Below, one piece after another: positions 11,811-22,352 of a stretch of DNA of 64,000 nucleotides. Position 1 is the first letter of the stretch. Each line of letters opens with the position of its first letter. A program made the translations under genes and the position numbers. The stretch lies in the NCBI RefSeq assembly GCF_029168945.1, contig NC_083610.1:72903580-72967579 (forward strand), given 5' to 3'. The DNA is from Cannabis sativa (lineage: Eukaryota; Streptophyta; Magnoliopsida; Rosales; Cannabaceae). The notes under the pieces are model-generated. The model saw only the letters and a list, made by a program, of their open reading frames with translations. It was not told where the DNA came from and made no database searches.

Positions 11811-12810
11811 GTGTTTCAACTAGGGCTTAGGGCTGAATTATATGGATTAAAAAAGAATAAAATATTGGGCAAAAATCCACACTTGTCCGTACACTTAATG
11901 GGACCTATCTCTTGTTAGATTTTTGCCACTTTATTTCAACCACTTATTCTTCTTTTCAATAATACCATATTTTCTAATTCAACCTTATAAATGCCAAAGC
12001 TATTTATTTAATAATTATAATCAATTTACATAAAATTGTCATTTATGTAATTCATTAATTAGACTATACAAAGTCTCTTAATTAACAAATTGACCTCAAA
12101 ACCTCTTTTTCTTCACAATTAAGCCCTTGCTTAGTGAAAACTCTTAAATAAGACAGTCTAATATTAATTTTAGAATTATAATTGATTAACTAAAATGAAT
12201 TAACTGAGTCTGCCTGCAAGCAGTATTATCTCAATTAGTGAGGGGACCATGGGCCTATATAACCGAGCTTTCAATAAGTAGATCTAGAATTCACTAAGTA
12301 AATTCTCAACTTATTAATTCCTCATTGAACCACTATAGAACTTGGAATTGAATATACTCTTAGTTATATTGAACGCTCTATATGTACCACGATATAGATA
12401 TGTTATGATTATCCATTGTTACAATCCTAATAGTCAAGGATACTCTATAGATGATCTACACTGAATAGGGACAAATTAACCGTTCTACCCTTCAATGTAT
12501 TTTATCCAAAAAATACTTAGCTACCTATAAATGATATTTCAGTAAACTAATATAATTACTGAAATGAGATCTCAATCATTTATCTCTATTCAGCCAAGCT
12601 CGAAGGAAATCATCGTTTCACTTCTATATCCAGATTGAAGCTATAGATTCCATATCTATGATTAGCGCTCCCTCTCAATTGAACTATCACGTTCCCTAAA
12701 TGTAGGGGTGGGCATCATCCAATCAAATCCAATTGAACCGAACCGAACCAATCCAATCCAATTACAAAAAGTTGGATATCCAAATACAATTGGATTGGAT
12801 TGGATGTTAA

Positions 12811-13319
12811 TATTAGAATATTTTTATTTATGGAAATTATTTTCTAATTAAGGAAATGATTTTCTATTTAAGGAAATAAATAAATAATTGATTTTCTGAT
12901 AAATGAATATTTTATATTCATTAAATCTGGATAAAATCAATTATGTAATATTCTATATATGGTCAGATTTCTATATTCATTACCTGATTTGATTTCCTGA
13001 ATTAATTGTCAAAATATTCTGACAATTAATGTGGCGCAGATACTGATGGAGTATCTCACCTATAAATATAGGGTCTCGGTCCCCGAGCTCCTCACTCATT
13101 CTGAATTCATTCAGCAAATTCCATCTAAAGAGAGTTGAGAGAGCGAGGAAGCCCGAACTCCAATACCGAAGCTATCGCAGGGATTGAAGCTCAAAGATCA
13201 ATGGCTGGAGGTACATCGATCCTTTCATTGCATATATTATTGATATGATTACAGTTTATTTTCCGCATTTCATATCATTGTATATGCTATATTACATACA
13301 CTATATATATAGTCTAACA
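12811..13319 (+). repeat. Copia 5' LTR
   Basis: 509 bp, matching 20045-20553 with one difference. TATAAATA at 13061-13068 is the likely TATA box. The LTR ends in AGTCTAACA, directly before the primer-binding site. Confidence 0.95.
13061..13068 (+). promoter_or_regulatory. Copia LTR TATA box (TATAAATA)
   Basis: TATAAATATAGGG about 250 bp into the LTR, followed by a GC-richer stretch suited to a transcription start. The same motif is at 20295-20302 in the 3' LTR. Confidence 0.6.
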
Positions 13320-13321
13320 GT

Positions 13322-13333
13322 TGGTATCAGAGC
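13322..13333 (+). other. Copia primer-binding site (initiator-Met tRNA)
   Basis: TGGTATCAGAGC lies two bases after the 5' LTR. It matches the 3' end complement of plant initiator methionine tRNA, the usual Copia minus-strand primer. Confidence 0.93.
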
Positions 13334-15649
13334 GGATTTATCTCTGCCTTGATTTTATTTGAGTTTCATATATATATATATATATATACATACATATACT
13401 GTTCATATATATACATATTTATTTTCGGTTCTGTATATATATATATTTATATTCATACCATTTATATTATATATACATTTTCATCAGTATATACATATGT
13501 ATATATATATATCTTTCATATTGTTCATATATACATATATATTATATACTCATACAGATTCATACTCATACGTGTATATATATATATTTTTATTTTCACG
13601 TGTATATATGTTTATATATATATATTGTATATTATATATATGTTTTATCACATAATAATAATCATAATATTCATTTTTATTATGTGATATATACATGCAT
13701 ATATATATATACATGCATATATATATATAAACATGATCGGTCCAAGTTTAATTTTTCCGTTTTTCATTTTTCGGTGTTTATTTCGAATTCTATATACATT
13801 ACTATATTCGTATAGTATTATAGATCGATCTAAGCATTGAAAATCCATTGAAAAACTTAAAGATGGAAAAAATTTTCAGTTAAAACTTTTTCGGACTCGA
13901 TTAGTTTCGTGATATTAAAGTATATATTTTTTTCGTGTTTTTGTGCATAAAATCTATGTGGATCTCTTTATTATTTGATTTAGAACCATTTAGATTTGAA
14001 AACACGCAATTTGGTCGTCGGAAACGCAATTTCCGATCGGGTTTGGGTCGGGTTCGACGGACCCGCGTGCAGAAAAACGGGTCAAAATCGACCCGGTTTG
14101 GCTGAAGAAGACGACGCAAACGACATGTCGTTTGCCAAAAAACGACGTGTCGTTTGCCCAAAACGACGTGTCGTTTGTCAAAAACGACGTGTCGTTTGAA
14201 AGCCTACATTTAGTTGTCGTTGTTGAAAAAACAACATGTCGTTTTTCACATTGTGGAAAACGACATGTCGTTTTCCGTCTTCTGAGGCAGCCTTTACATT
14301 TATTAAACGACGTGTCGTTTTTACCTTAGGGAAAACGACGTGTCGTTTTTAATGTTTTCTAAGCACACTTCAGAATGTAAAAAACGACGTGTCGTTTTTG
14401 CCTTTTGCAAAAACGACATGTCGTTTGGCAGTATGGATTTTTTCAAAAAAAAAAAAAAAAAAAAAAAAAAGGAAAAATTCCGAATTTTTTTTATAATTTT
14501 TTTTTTATAAGGAATATTAATTATTTTCCCATTTCAGTGTTAATTTAGTCAATAAATTGCATTTAGTTAATTTTCTATTTTTGTTTAATACATATATATA
14601 GTATAAATTGAAAATGGAAATTTGTTTAAATTTGGTAATTTATTACATGATTTATTTAGGCATGTAAAAATTGTGCTAATTTGTGCATTTAATTATATAT
14701 TACCAAATTTCTGCAATTTATTGTCTAAATTAATTTTGAAAAACCTGCCATTAATTTCATATTAAGGAATTTGCATTTAATTAATGATCATACATTAATT
14801 GTATTATTTTGTATTTATTTGACAAATTTATGTTTAATGCAATTAATTTAGATTTGTATGATTTAAATGCTATACATAAATTCCTTTTATAGTGCTAGAT
14901 ATATTTAGAAATATTCAAACATTAAGATAGGTTGAATATTTTATTTAGCAATTAAGTTTCATAAAACTTCATAAAATTATTCATAAAATATTCATAAAAC
15001 TTTATAAAATGAATAAAATATGAATAAAACGTAAGTAGTTTTGTGGTTTGACATAAGAAAACATGAACCTGGGACAAATGCTCATATCTAGAACGGTTTT
15101 TAATGATCTTCGGACGACCACACTAGGAGCACTAATCTCAGTGATTGTCTATTATGTTAATAACGAAATTACTTTTAGGTAGAGCCCAATACCTATTGTC
15201 TAAAGTGAAAATATAATTTTTTATAATTAGGGAGTAGCCACAGCATCTTTAATTATATAAAATTATATATTAATTAAAATTCACCTTAATGGACAAAACT
15301 TGTAATTAATTATTTGGATATAATAATTTTACCCCACAGGGATTTTATTATATTTTTATAATTAATTAGGATAATATATTAAGTTAAATTCTCTTAATTT
15401 ACCCCACAGGGAGTTATGAGGATTTGAATTAATAGTGTTATCACAAATTTTAATTAAAGATAGATTTCATTCCTCCATTATTTCTAAATTAAATACTTCA
15501 TTAAATCTATCATAAAGTTCATCTAATTTTATTAGATTTAAAATTTAGCCCACAGGCAATTTTAGATTTAATAAAATTTTCATCTTCATCATGTTTCTAC
15601 ATTGGTAAAACATGAATTCATTAAAGCCTCAATTCTTTTAAACATCTAA
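13334..15649 (+). other. Copia leader: TA-rich block, palindrome array, AT-rich block
   Basis: The 2.3-kb stretch between PBS and gag is unusually long. It starts with (TA)n sequence to 13740, has a GC-richer section at 14000-14100, then ten 16-bp palindromes, a poly-A run (14,443-14,470), and AT-rich sequence to gag. Open frames in the TA block are low complexity. No gene was recognised. Confidence 0.7.
14118..14426. repeat. Array of ten 16-bp palindromes, AAACGAC(G/A)TGTCGTTT
   Basis: Copies start at 14118, 14140, 14161, 14182, 14229 (one mismatch), 14258, 14305, 14333, 14382 and 14411. Each is a near-perfect palindrome whose centre varies between ACGT and ACAT. The first four are spaced 21-22 bp apart and later ones 22-49 bp. 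Encoded short peptides (KNDVSF-like) are by-products. A protein-binding or RNA hairpin role is possible but not shown. Confidence 0.93.
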
Positions 15650-16500
15650 ATTTTTTGTAATCCTACTCTTGCAGCTATTTCATCCACCTCTAAATATGCT
15701 GAAATCACTAGTGAAATCCCTGAGCTTAGGAGTGACAACTTCAAAATCTGGAAGGAACGAGTTCTTCTCCACCTAGCTTGCACTGACATGGATTATGCAA
15801 TAAGGAAAGATGAACCAGTTGCTATCACTGATACTAGCACTGCCGCCGAGATTGCACCGCGTGAAAAGTGGGAGCAATCTAATCGTCTCTCGCATCATGT
15901 TCATTATGTCCGGAATTCCTATGGGAATGCGTGGATCGGTGGAGCCACCTTGAGAAGGTGAAAGACTTTATCAAAGTTATGGATGAGCGAGTTTGACACT
16001 TCGAGATAAATCCTTGTTCATCAACCTCATCCAAGAGTTCTTGTCCACAAAACTCACCGGTGTTAAAGGAGTTCGAGAACACATTTCTAAAATGAGGGAC
16101 ATCACTGCTCATTTGAAGAAACTCGACGTTATCATTCCTGATACCTTCCTGGTTCATTACATCCTTCACAATCTTCCTCCACAGTATGGGCCTTTCAAAA
16201 TTTCCTACAACACACATAAAGAAAAATGGACTATCAATGAATTGATGACCATGTGTGTTCAAGAGGAAGCCGAGGCTCCTACAAGAGCAAGGAGAAAGTG
16301 TTCACCTGACCACTCAACCTAAGAAACGCAAGCCATTCAAGAAGAACAAAGGGAAAAAGCCCATGGCTCCCAAGGCTGCCATAAAGAAAGATTCCATCAA
16401 ATGTTTCTTTTGTAAACAAAAGGGACATGCTAAAAGGGAGTGCAGCCAGTTCAAGAAATGGATGGATGACAAAGGTAATCCAATTTCCTTAGTATGTTAT
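15650..16500 (+). pseudogene. Copia gag remnant with zinc knuckle
   Basis: Gag is readable from about 15,671 (AAISSTSKYAEI) through SDNFKIWKERVLLHL, LINLIQEFLSTKL, GVREHISKMRDI, and LPPQYGPFKISYNTHKEKW, to the CCHC knuckle CFFCKQKGHAKREC at about 16,408-16,445. No ATG begins the frame. An in-frame TAA precedes it at 15,647, so the start codon is lost or supplied by splicing. Frame breaks fall at about 15,890-16,000 and 16,265. In an intact element this is the capsid and nucleocapsid protein. It is inactive here. Confidence 0.88.
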
Positions 16501-16529
16501 GAATCTAATATGGCTAATGTTAATCTTAA

Positions 16530-19500
16530 CACATGGTGGATTGATTCCGGTTCCACAATTCACATAACAAATTCCTTGCAGGATATTCAAAATCTAAGGA
16601 AGCCAGTGGCAAGTGAGCAAAGCATCTTATCTGGAAACAAGATGGGCTCACATGTGGAAGCTATTGGAACATGCAATTTAGTTTTAAGTAATGGTTTTAT
16701 TTTAAAGTTAGAAAAGACCTTTTATGTACCAAGTTTCTCTAGAAACTTGATTTCAGTTTCAAGACTTATACCCTTTGGTTTTTCCTTTACATTTTCAGAC
16801 AAATATTTCAATTTATATTATAAATCTGAATGTGTTGGAAATGGTATTTTGTCTGATGGTCTTTACTGCCTTAATTTACAAAATAATACCACTAATAATG
16901 TTATGCATGTTCGCGCTGGCACTAAAAGATGTGTTATGAAAGAGGATTCCTGTACATTGTGGCACCGGAGATTGGGACATATCTCCATTGATAGAATTAA
17001 AAGGTTGGTAAAAGATGGGGTACTCAATACCTTAGATTTTACTGACTTTGATACTTGTGTGGATTGCATTAAGGGAAAGCAAACCTCCAAGTCTGTCAAA
17101 ACTGGTGTCCATAGGAGTTCTGAAATATTAGAAATCATACATACTGATATATGTAGTCCAGATATGGAGTCACATGGTCAGAAATACTTCATCTCATTCA
17201 TAGATGATTACTCACGCTACATGTATATCTACTTACTTCATAATAAAAGTGAAGCATTAGATGTCTTTAAGATATTTAAAGCTAAAGTAGAGAAACAATG
17301 CAACAAGCAAATTAAGATAGTGAGATCAGATAGAGGAGGTGAGTATTATGGTAGATACACAGAAGATGGACAAGCACCTGGTGCATTTGCGAAGTTTCTT
17401 GAAGAAAATGGGATTGTTGCCCATTACACCTTGCCGTACACCCGAGCAAAATGGTGTTGCAGAAAGAAGAAACCGAACATTAATGGACATGGTGCGGAGT
17501 ATGCTTAGTAGCAACTCTAACCTTCCTAAATCCTTGTGGACTGAAGCATTAAAGACATCCGTGTACATATTAAACCGAGTTCCAACAAAGGCAGTCTCAA
17601 AAACTCCTTTTGAATTATGGAAAGGTTGGAAACCAAGTTTGAATCATGTACGCATTTGGGGATGTCCATCTGAAGTCAGAATATATAATCCACAAGAGAA
17701 GAAATTGGACCCAAGGACCATAAGCGGATTCTTTATAGGGTACGCTGAAAAGTCTAAAGGTTACAAGTTTTATTGTCCATCTCATAGTACAAGAATTGTG
17801 GAATCAAGGAATGCAAAATTTCTTGAGAATGCCTTGATCAGTGGGAGTGATCAATCAAAGGACTTAGGTCCTGAGAAAGATCCTTCAGAACCTTCCACTT
17901 CAAAAGCAAGATTGATAATGGTTAACACTCCTGTAGTTCAAACGAATGTTGAACAACCATTACCAATCACTGAAGATCCACAAGTTGGTAATGATAATCC
18001 AGTAGATCAAAATGTTCAAGAGTTGCCTGCAACTGTTGAACAACCCGCGAACTCCGCCGTCGCTCCCCAAGAGCCTGTTGGTGAAGTCTTAAGAAGATCT
18101 ACTAGATCTATCAAACCAAAGATTTACAAAGACTATGTTGTGTATTTATTAGAATCTGATATTGGAATTGGAAATGATCCAGAAACGTTTTTACAAGCTA
18201 TGAACAGTAGAGAATCAAAATTGTGGTACAATGCTATGGATGATGAAATGAATTCTATGAGGTGCAACAGAGTCTGGGAACTTGTAAAGTTGCCTAATGG
18301 GGCGAGAGCCATTGGCTGTAAATGGGTCTATAAAACTAAGAAAGACTCATTAGGCAACACTGAGAGGTACAAAGCGAGACTTGTTGCTAAAGGATTCACT
18401 CAAGAGGAAGGAATTGACTATACGGAGACTTTTTCTCCTGTATCAAAGAAAGATTCCCTCGAGTCATCTTGGCATTAGTTGCTCATTTTGATTTAGAGCT
18501 GGAGCGTATGGATGTAAAAACTGCTTTTCTGAACGGTGATCTAGAGGAGGAGGTATACATGAAACAACCAGAAGGATTCTCCTCTAGTGAAGGTCAGGAT
18601 TTGGTATGCAAGCTCAAGAAGTCCATCTATGGATTAAAACAAGCATCCCGCCAATGGTATTTAAAATTTCATGATGTCATCTCTTCCTTTGGATTTGAAG
18701 AGAATGTCATGGATCAATGCATATACCTGAAGGAAAGTGGGAGTAAGATCTGTTTTCTTGTTTTATATGTGGACGATATTCTTCTTGCATCCAATGATAA
18801 AGGGTTGCTACGTGAAGTGAAACAATTTCTTTCAAAGAACTTTGAGATGAAAGACATGGGTGAAGCATCCTATGTCATAGGCATTAAGATTCATAGAGAT
18901 AGATACCGAGGTATCTTAGGTTTATCTCAAGAAGCCTACATCAACAGAGTTTTAGAAAGATTTCATATGAAAGATTGTTCACCGAGCGTTGCTCCAATTA
19001 TGAAGGGTGATAAATTAAATTTGAGTCAGTGCCCAAAGAATGATTTTGAAAGAGAACAAATGAAGAACATTCCTTATGCTTCGCCGTCGGAAGCCTAATG
19101 TATGCTCGAGTGTGCACAAGACCCGACATTGCTTATTCTCGTTCGAATGTTAGGAAGATTTCGAGTAACCGGGGATAGACCACGGAAAGCCGCAAAGAAA
19201 GTAATGAGGTATCTTCGGGGTACTAAGGATTACAAACCGATGTTCAAACGAACCGACAATCTAGAAGTAGTTGGCTACTCGGACTCGCATTTCGCCGGTT
19301 GCGGTGATTCACGTAAATCTACATCCGGTTACGTGTTTATGTTTCTTTGGTGGAGCCGTGTCTGGAGGAGTAACAAACAAACTTTGACTCGCTACTTCTA
19401 CTATGGAGGCCGAGTTCGTTTCTTGTTTTGAGGCTACATCACATGGTGTATGGCTAAAGAGTTTCATTTCGTGCCTTAGAGTGGTTGATTCCATTGCAAG

Positions 19501-19743
19501 GCCGCTAAAGATGTTCTGTGACAATTCACTCTTGTTTTCATGGCTAAGAACAACAAAAGTGGAAGTCGAAGCAAGCACATCGACATTAAGTACTTAGCTA
19601 TTAGAGAACGTGTTAAGGAAAATAAAGTGGTCATTCAACACATTAGCACTGAATTGATGATTGCTGATCCTATGACAAAAGGCTTGCCACCTCATAAATT
19701 CAAGGATCATGTAGAGAACATGGGACTTGGTTCCCTTATGTAA
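16530..19743 (+). pseudogene. Copia pol remnant: protease, integrase, reverse transcriptase, RNase H
   Basis: The domains lie in order. The protease is at WWIDSGSTIHITN (near 16,535). The GAG-pre-integrase zinc segment includes LWHRRLGHIS (near 16,958). The integrase core has HTDICSP, FIDDYSRY and DRGGEYYG (17,140-17,350). The RT has KWVYKTK, RLVAKGFTQEEGIDY (18,320-18,420), KTAFLNGDLEEEVYM and the catalytic LYVDDILLAS (near 18,763). The RNase H has GYSDSHFAG and HIDIKYLAIRE, and ends ADPMTKGLPP at about 19,740. Frame breaks fall near 17,440, 18,455, 19,085, 19,130, 19,345-19,400 and 19,525. Catalytic motifs are otherwise well preserved, which is odd for such broken frames. Confidence 0.92.
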
Positions 19744-20033
19744 TTTGTACAAATAAAGTTATTATTAATGAAACTCTTATTTTTGATTTTCTCATATTCA
19801 TGCGCATCTTAATTTTATATTTGAGAAAAATTTCAGAGGACCTGAATAAACATAAGGTTTAGGGTTTATTCACTTAAGTACATTGCCACATAAAGTACAT
19901 TGTTATATAATAAATGTATTGTAATACATGGAAGATAATACTCGATTCATAATGAGGACATGTCGCTATGATTCGTATGTTTATTATATAATGAGGAACG
20001 TTGGGTTTGAATATTTTAGTTTAAATGCTGACC

Positions 20034-20044
20034 AAGTGGGAGAA
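20034..20044 (+). other. Copia polypurine tract (AAGTGGGAGAA)
   Basis: It is a purine-only run directly before the 3' LTR and serves as plus-strand primer in this family. It fits the plus orientation. Confidence 0.85.
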
Positions 20045-20553
20045 TATTAGAATATTTTTATTTATGGAAATTATTTTCTAATTAAGGAAATGATTTTCTA
20101 TTTAAGGAAATAAATAAATAATTGATTTTCTGATAAATGAATATTTTATATTCATTAAATATGGATAAAATCAATTATGTAATATTCTATATATGGTCAG
20201 ATTTCTATATTCATTACCTGATTTGATTTCCTGAATTAATTGTCAAAATATTCTGACAATTAATGTGGCGCAGATACTGATGGAGTATCTCACCTATAAA
20301 TATAGGGTCTCGGTCCCCGAGCTCCTCACTCATTCTGAATTCATTCAGCAAATTCCATCTAAAGAGAGTTGAGAGAGCGAGGAAGCCCGAACTCCAATAC
20401 CGAAGCTATCGCAGGGATTGAAGCTCAAAGATCAATGGCTGGAGGTACATCGATCCTTTCATTGCATATATTATTGATATGATTACAGTTTATTTTCCGC
20501 ATTTCATATCATTGTATATGCTATATTACATACACTATATATATAGTCTAACA
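20045..20553 (+). repeat. Copia 3' LTR
   Basis: It matches the 5' LTR with one substitution, ends CTAACA and is followed by target duplication GTTAA. Confidence 0.95.
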
Positions 20554-21670
20554 GTTAAAAGTTGGATTCTAATTGGATTGGATCGGTTATTGGATGTCAA
20601 TCTCAAAATCCAATTAAAAACCGATCCAATCCAATTACATTTATATATATTAAAAAATTATTTATATAATAAAAAATATTAAAAATATTTATTATATTTT
20701 TATTTGATTTTTTTGTATGTTGAATTTGTAACATTTGATTGTTTAGTGTATTTATTTTCATGATGTTTTGTTCTATTTTATTACTTAGACATATTATTGT
20801 TTTAATTATTTAAAACTTTTAGCTACAATACACTTGTAAGAATAGTATATTTATGAAGTATTAAACTTAAATAAAAACTGATACTTAGTTTTTTACTTAT
20901 TTTTCTTTATATTTTTAAGCTAATATTGAAATTTAGGTGTGTAATTGGATATCCAATTAAAAAACCGATCCAATCCAATTAGTAATTGGATTGGATTGGA
21001 TTGGATTTTGAGGTCTAATTGGATTGGATCGGATGATGATTTTTCAAATCCAATTACTAATTGGATTGGATCGGATGAGGAAAAAAAAGTTGGATTGGAT
21101 CAGATGCCCACCCCTACCTAAATGTACGTATCACCCAGACCAAAAGGTAGGCTTAACTAACAAATCAAAAAACACAAATAACACTCATGAGATCGAACCT
21201 AACCATGTCAGGATTAAGATCCATAGACCTAAGATCAACCATTGATATTGACTTAGAAAAATATAACGGTAAGTTTATGATATTTTATCTAAGATTAATA
21301 TCGGTCCCTTCCAATGTATACTCCATACATCCGATACTGGTAAATTTTGCCAATGCCCTGGAAAGGACATAACACTTATCCAAGGTGTAAGTATACCTAT
21401 TGCTGATTATCATGCAGTCTAAATCCAGTGAACTGACAAATTAGGGAATTAAACTTTTGAACATATAATCATGATTATATTCCACTATGCTGACGACACT
21501 ATAATCATGAACAAATAAATATGTTCTGGACTTAATAGAATTTATACATTAAACATAATCATGAAATAAATCATGTGAACCATGCAACATAAAATGCAGT
21601 TTCTGATCTTTATTAATTAGTAAATCTGATTATATTAAAATGTGTTTTATTTAGGGCACAAAACCCAACA

Positions 21671-21790
21671 AACTCCCACTTGCACTAATATAAAACAAAA
21701 AGTGCATTTCAATTAATCTCAACACCTTGATATCCAGATCAAGTGTAGTATGTAGTATTCTCTTTGTAATAGGATCTGACAGGTTGTATG
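21671..21790 (-). pseudogene. 3' end of Copia internal region (minus), fragment
   Basis: On the minus strand this reads into the LTR start at 21670. It contains an NLSDPITK-like motif resembling the end of Copia RNase H, then AAGTGGGAGTT as the polypurine tract. Beyond about 21,790 the sequence belongs to the inverted-repeat arm, so only a scrap of the internal region remains. Confidence 0.55.
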
Positions 21791-21990
21791 CTTTTTCTTG
21801 TATGCATTGTCCTTTGATTCCTCCTCCAACAACATTCTTGCCAATATGCATATTTAAATTTCACCTTACATCCTCAACACAGTACATTTTACCACGGCTC
21901 GCATGCAACACACCCATGCACACACTCACACACGCACCACGACTCACATGAGCCCCCCTCTCACACACAACATACACAACGCATACACTC

Positions 21991-22027
<37 letters not shown>

Positions 22028-22352
22028 ACGACTTGCATGCAAGCCCCCCTCTTGCACACAACACACACAACATACACAATCACACACACACACACACACA
22101 CACCAAGGCTCACGTGTGAGCCCCCCTCTCGCACACAACACACACAATGCACACACACGCAGCTCGCATGCGAGCCCCCCACATGGGTTCGCATATGAGC
22201 CCCCATTCACACACATGAACACACCGCACACATTCACGCATGTTGAGGGGACTCGTATGCGAGCCCTTAACTCTCACACTTGCATGTGGACGCAATTTAC
22301 TGGGTTGGCATTAGATTTGCTCGGATGTATCCCGAGGCCCACAAGTACTGTT
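21783..22352. repeat. Inner left arm of the giant inverted repeat, CA-rich
   Basis: This arm matches the reverse complement of 34291-34868: CCTTTGATTCCT, CAATATGCATATTT, CTTACATCCTCAACA, then (CA)n blocks alternating with GCATGCGAGCCCCCCTCTCGCACACAAC-type words, and finally GATGCAATTTAC / GACGCAATTTAC and GATGTATC. It continues after the Gypsy insertion at 31226. Open frames here are low complexity (His/Thr on one strand, Cys/Val on the other) and were not called. Confidence 0.8.

Larger units (their letters stand above)
12811..20553 (+). mobile_element. Full-length Ty1/Copia retrotransposon, very young but coding-defective
   Basis: Identical-length LTRs (509 bp) flank a gag-pol region in Copia order: gag, protease, integrase, RT, RNase H. 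A 5-bp target duplication, GTTAA, lies at 12806-12810 and 20554-20558. The LTRs start TATTAG instead of the canonical TGTTAG and end CTAACA. I see a single substitution between them (CTGGAT against ATGGAT), which implies a very recent insertion. In spite of that, gag-pol is broken by about eight frameshifts. Confidence 0.95.
12703..21116. mobile_element. hAT-type MITE with 8-bp TSD, interrupted by a Copia element
   Basis: The terminal inverted repeats are TAGGGGTGGGCATC at the left and its exact reverse complement at the right end. The 8-bp target duplication CCTAAATG lies at 12695-12702 and 21117-21124. Without the Copia insertion the element is about 660 bp, AT-rich, with many ATTGGATTGGAT words and no transposase, so it is non-autonomous. 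The end sequence and 8-bp TSD are hAT hallmarks. It sits inside the long Copia LTR. Confidence 0.92.
11382..21670 (-). mobile_element. Long Copia-type LTR (minus), split by a nested hAT/Copia insertion
   Basis: On the minus strand the LTR starts TGTTGGGTTTTGTGCCCT at 21670 and ends ATTCCTAACA at 11382. The intervening 12703-21124 is a later insertion plus its target duplication. Removing it leaves an LTR of about 1.87 kb. A minus-strand TATAAAAGG is at 11802-11810. A polypurine tract (minus AAGTGGGAGTT) adjoins the LTR start at 21671, so this is a 3' LTR with a scrap of internal sequence. The same family appears truncated at 58000 and 59333. No matching 5' LTR was found in the window. Confidence 0.8.

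Noticed and set aside
13349..13848. Open frames rich in Tyr and Ile in the Copia leader
   Set aside because: They come from (TA)n repeats. The amino acid bias is from composition, not selection.
13996..14329. Possible short protein with KNDVSF / KRRVVC repeats
   Set aside because: It is the forced translation of the 16-bp palindrome array. Every frame is open only because the repeat lacks stops.
14118..14426. CRISPR-like array
   Set aside because: The repeats are short palindromes with irregular spacers inside a eukaryotic retrotransposon leader, and no cas genes are present.
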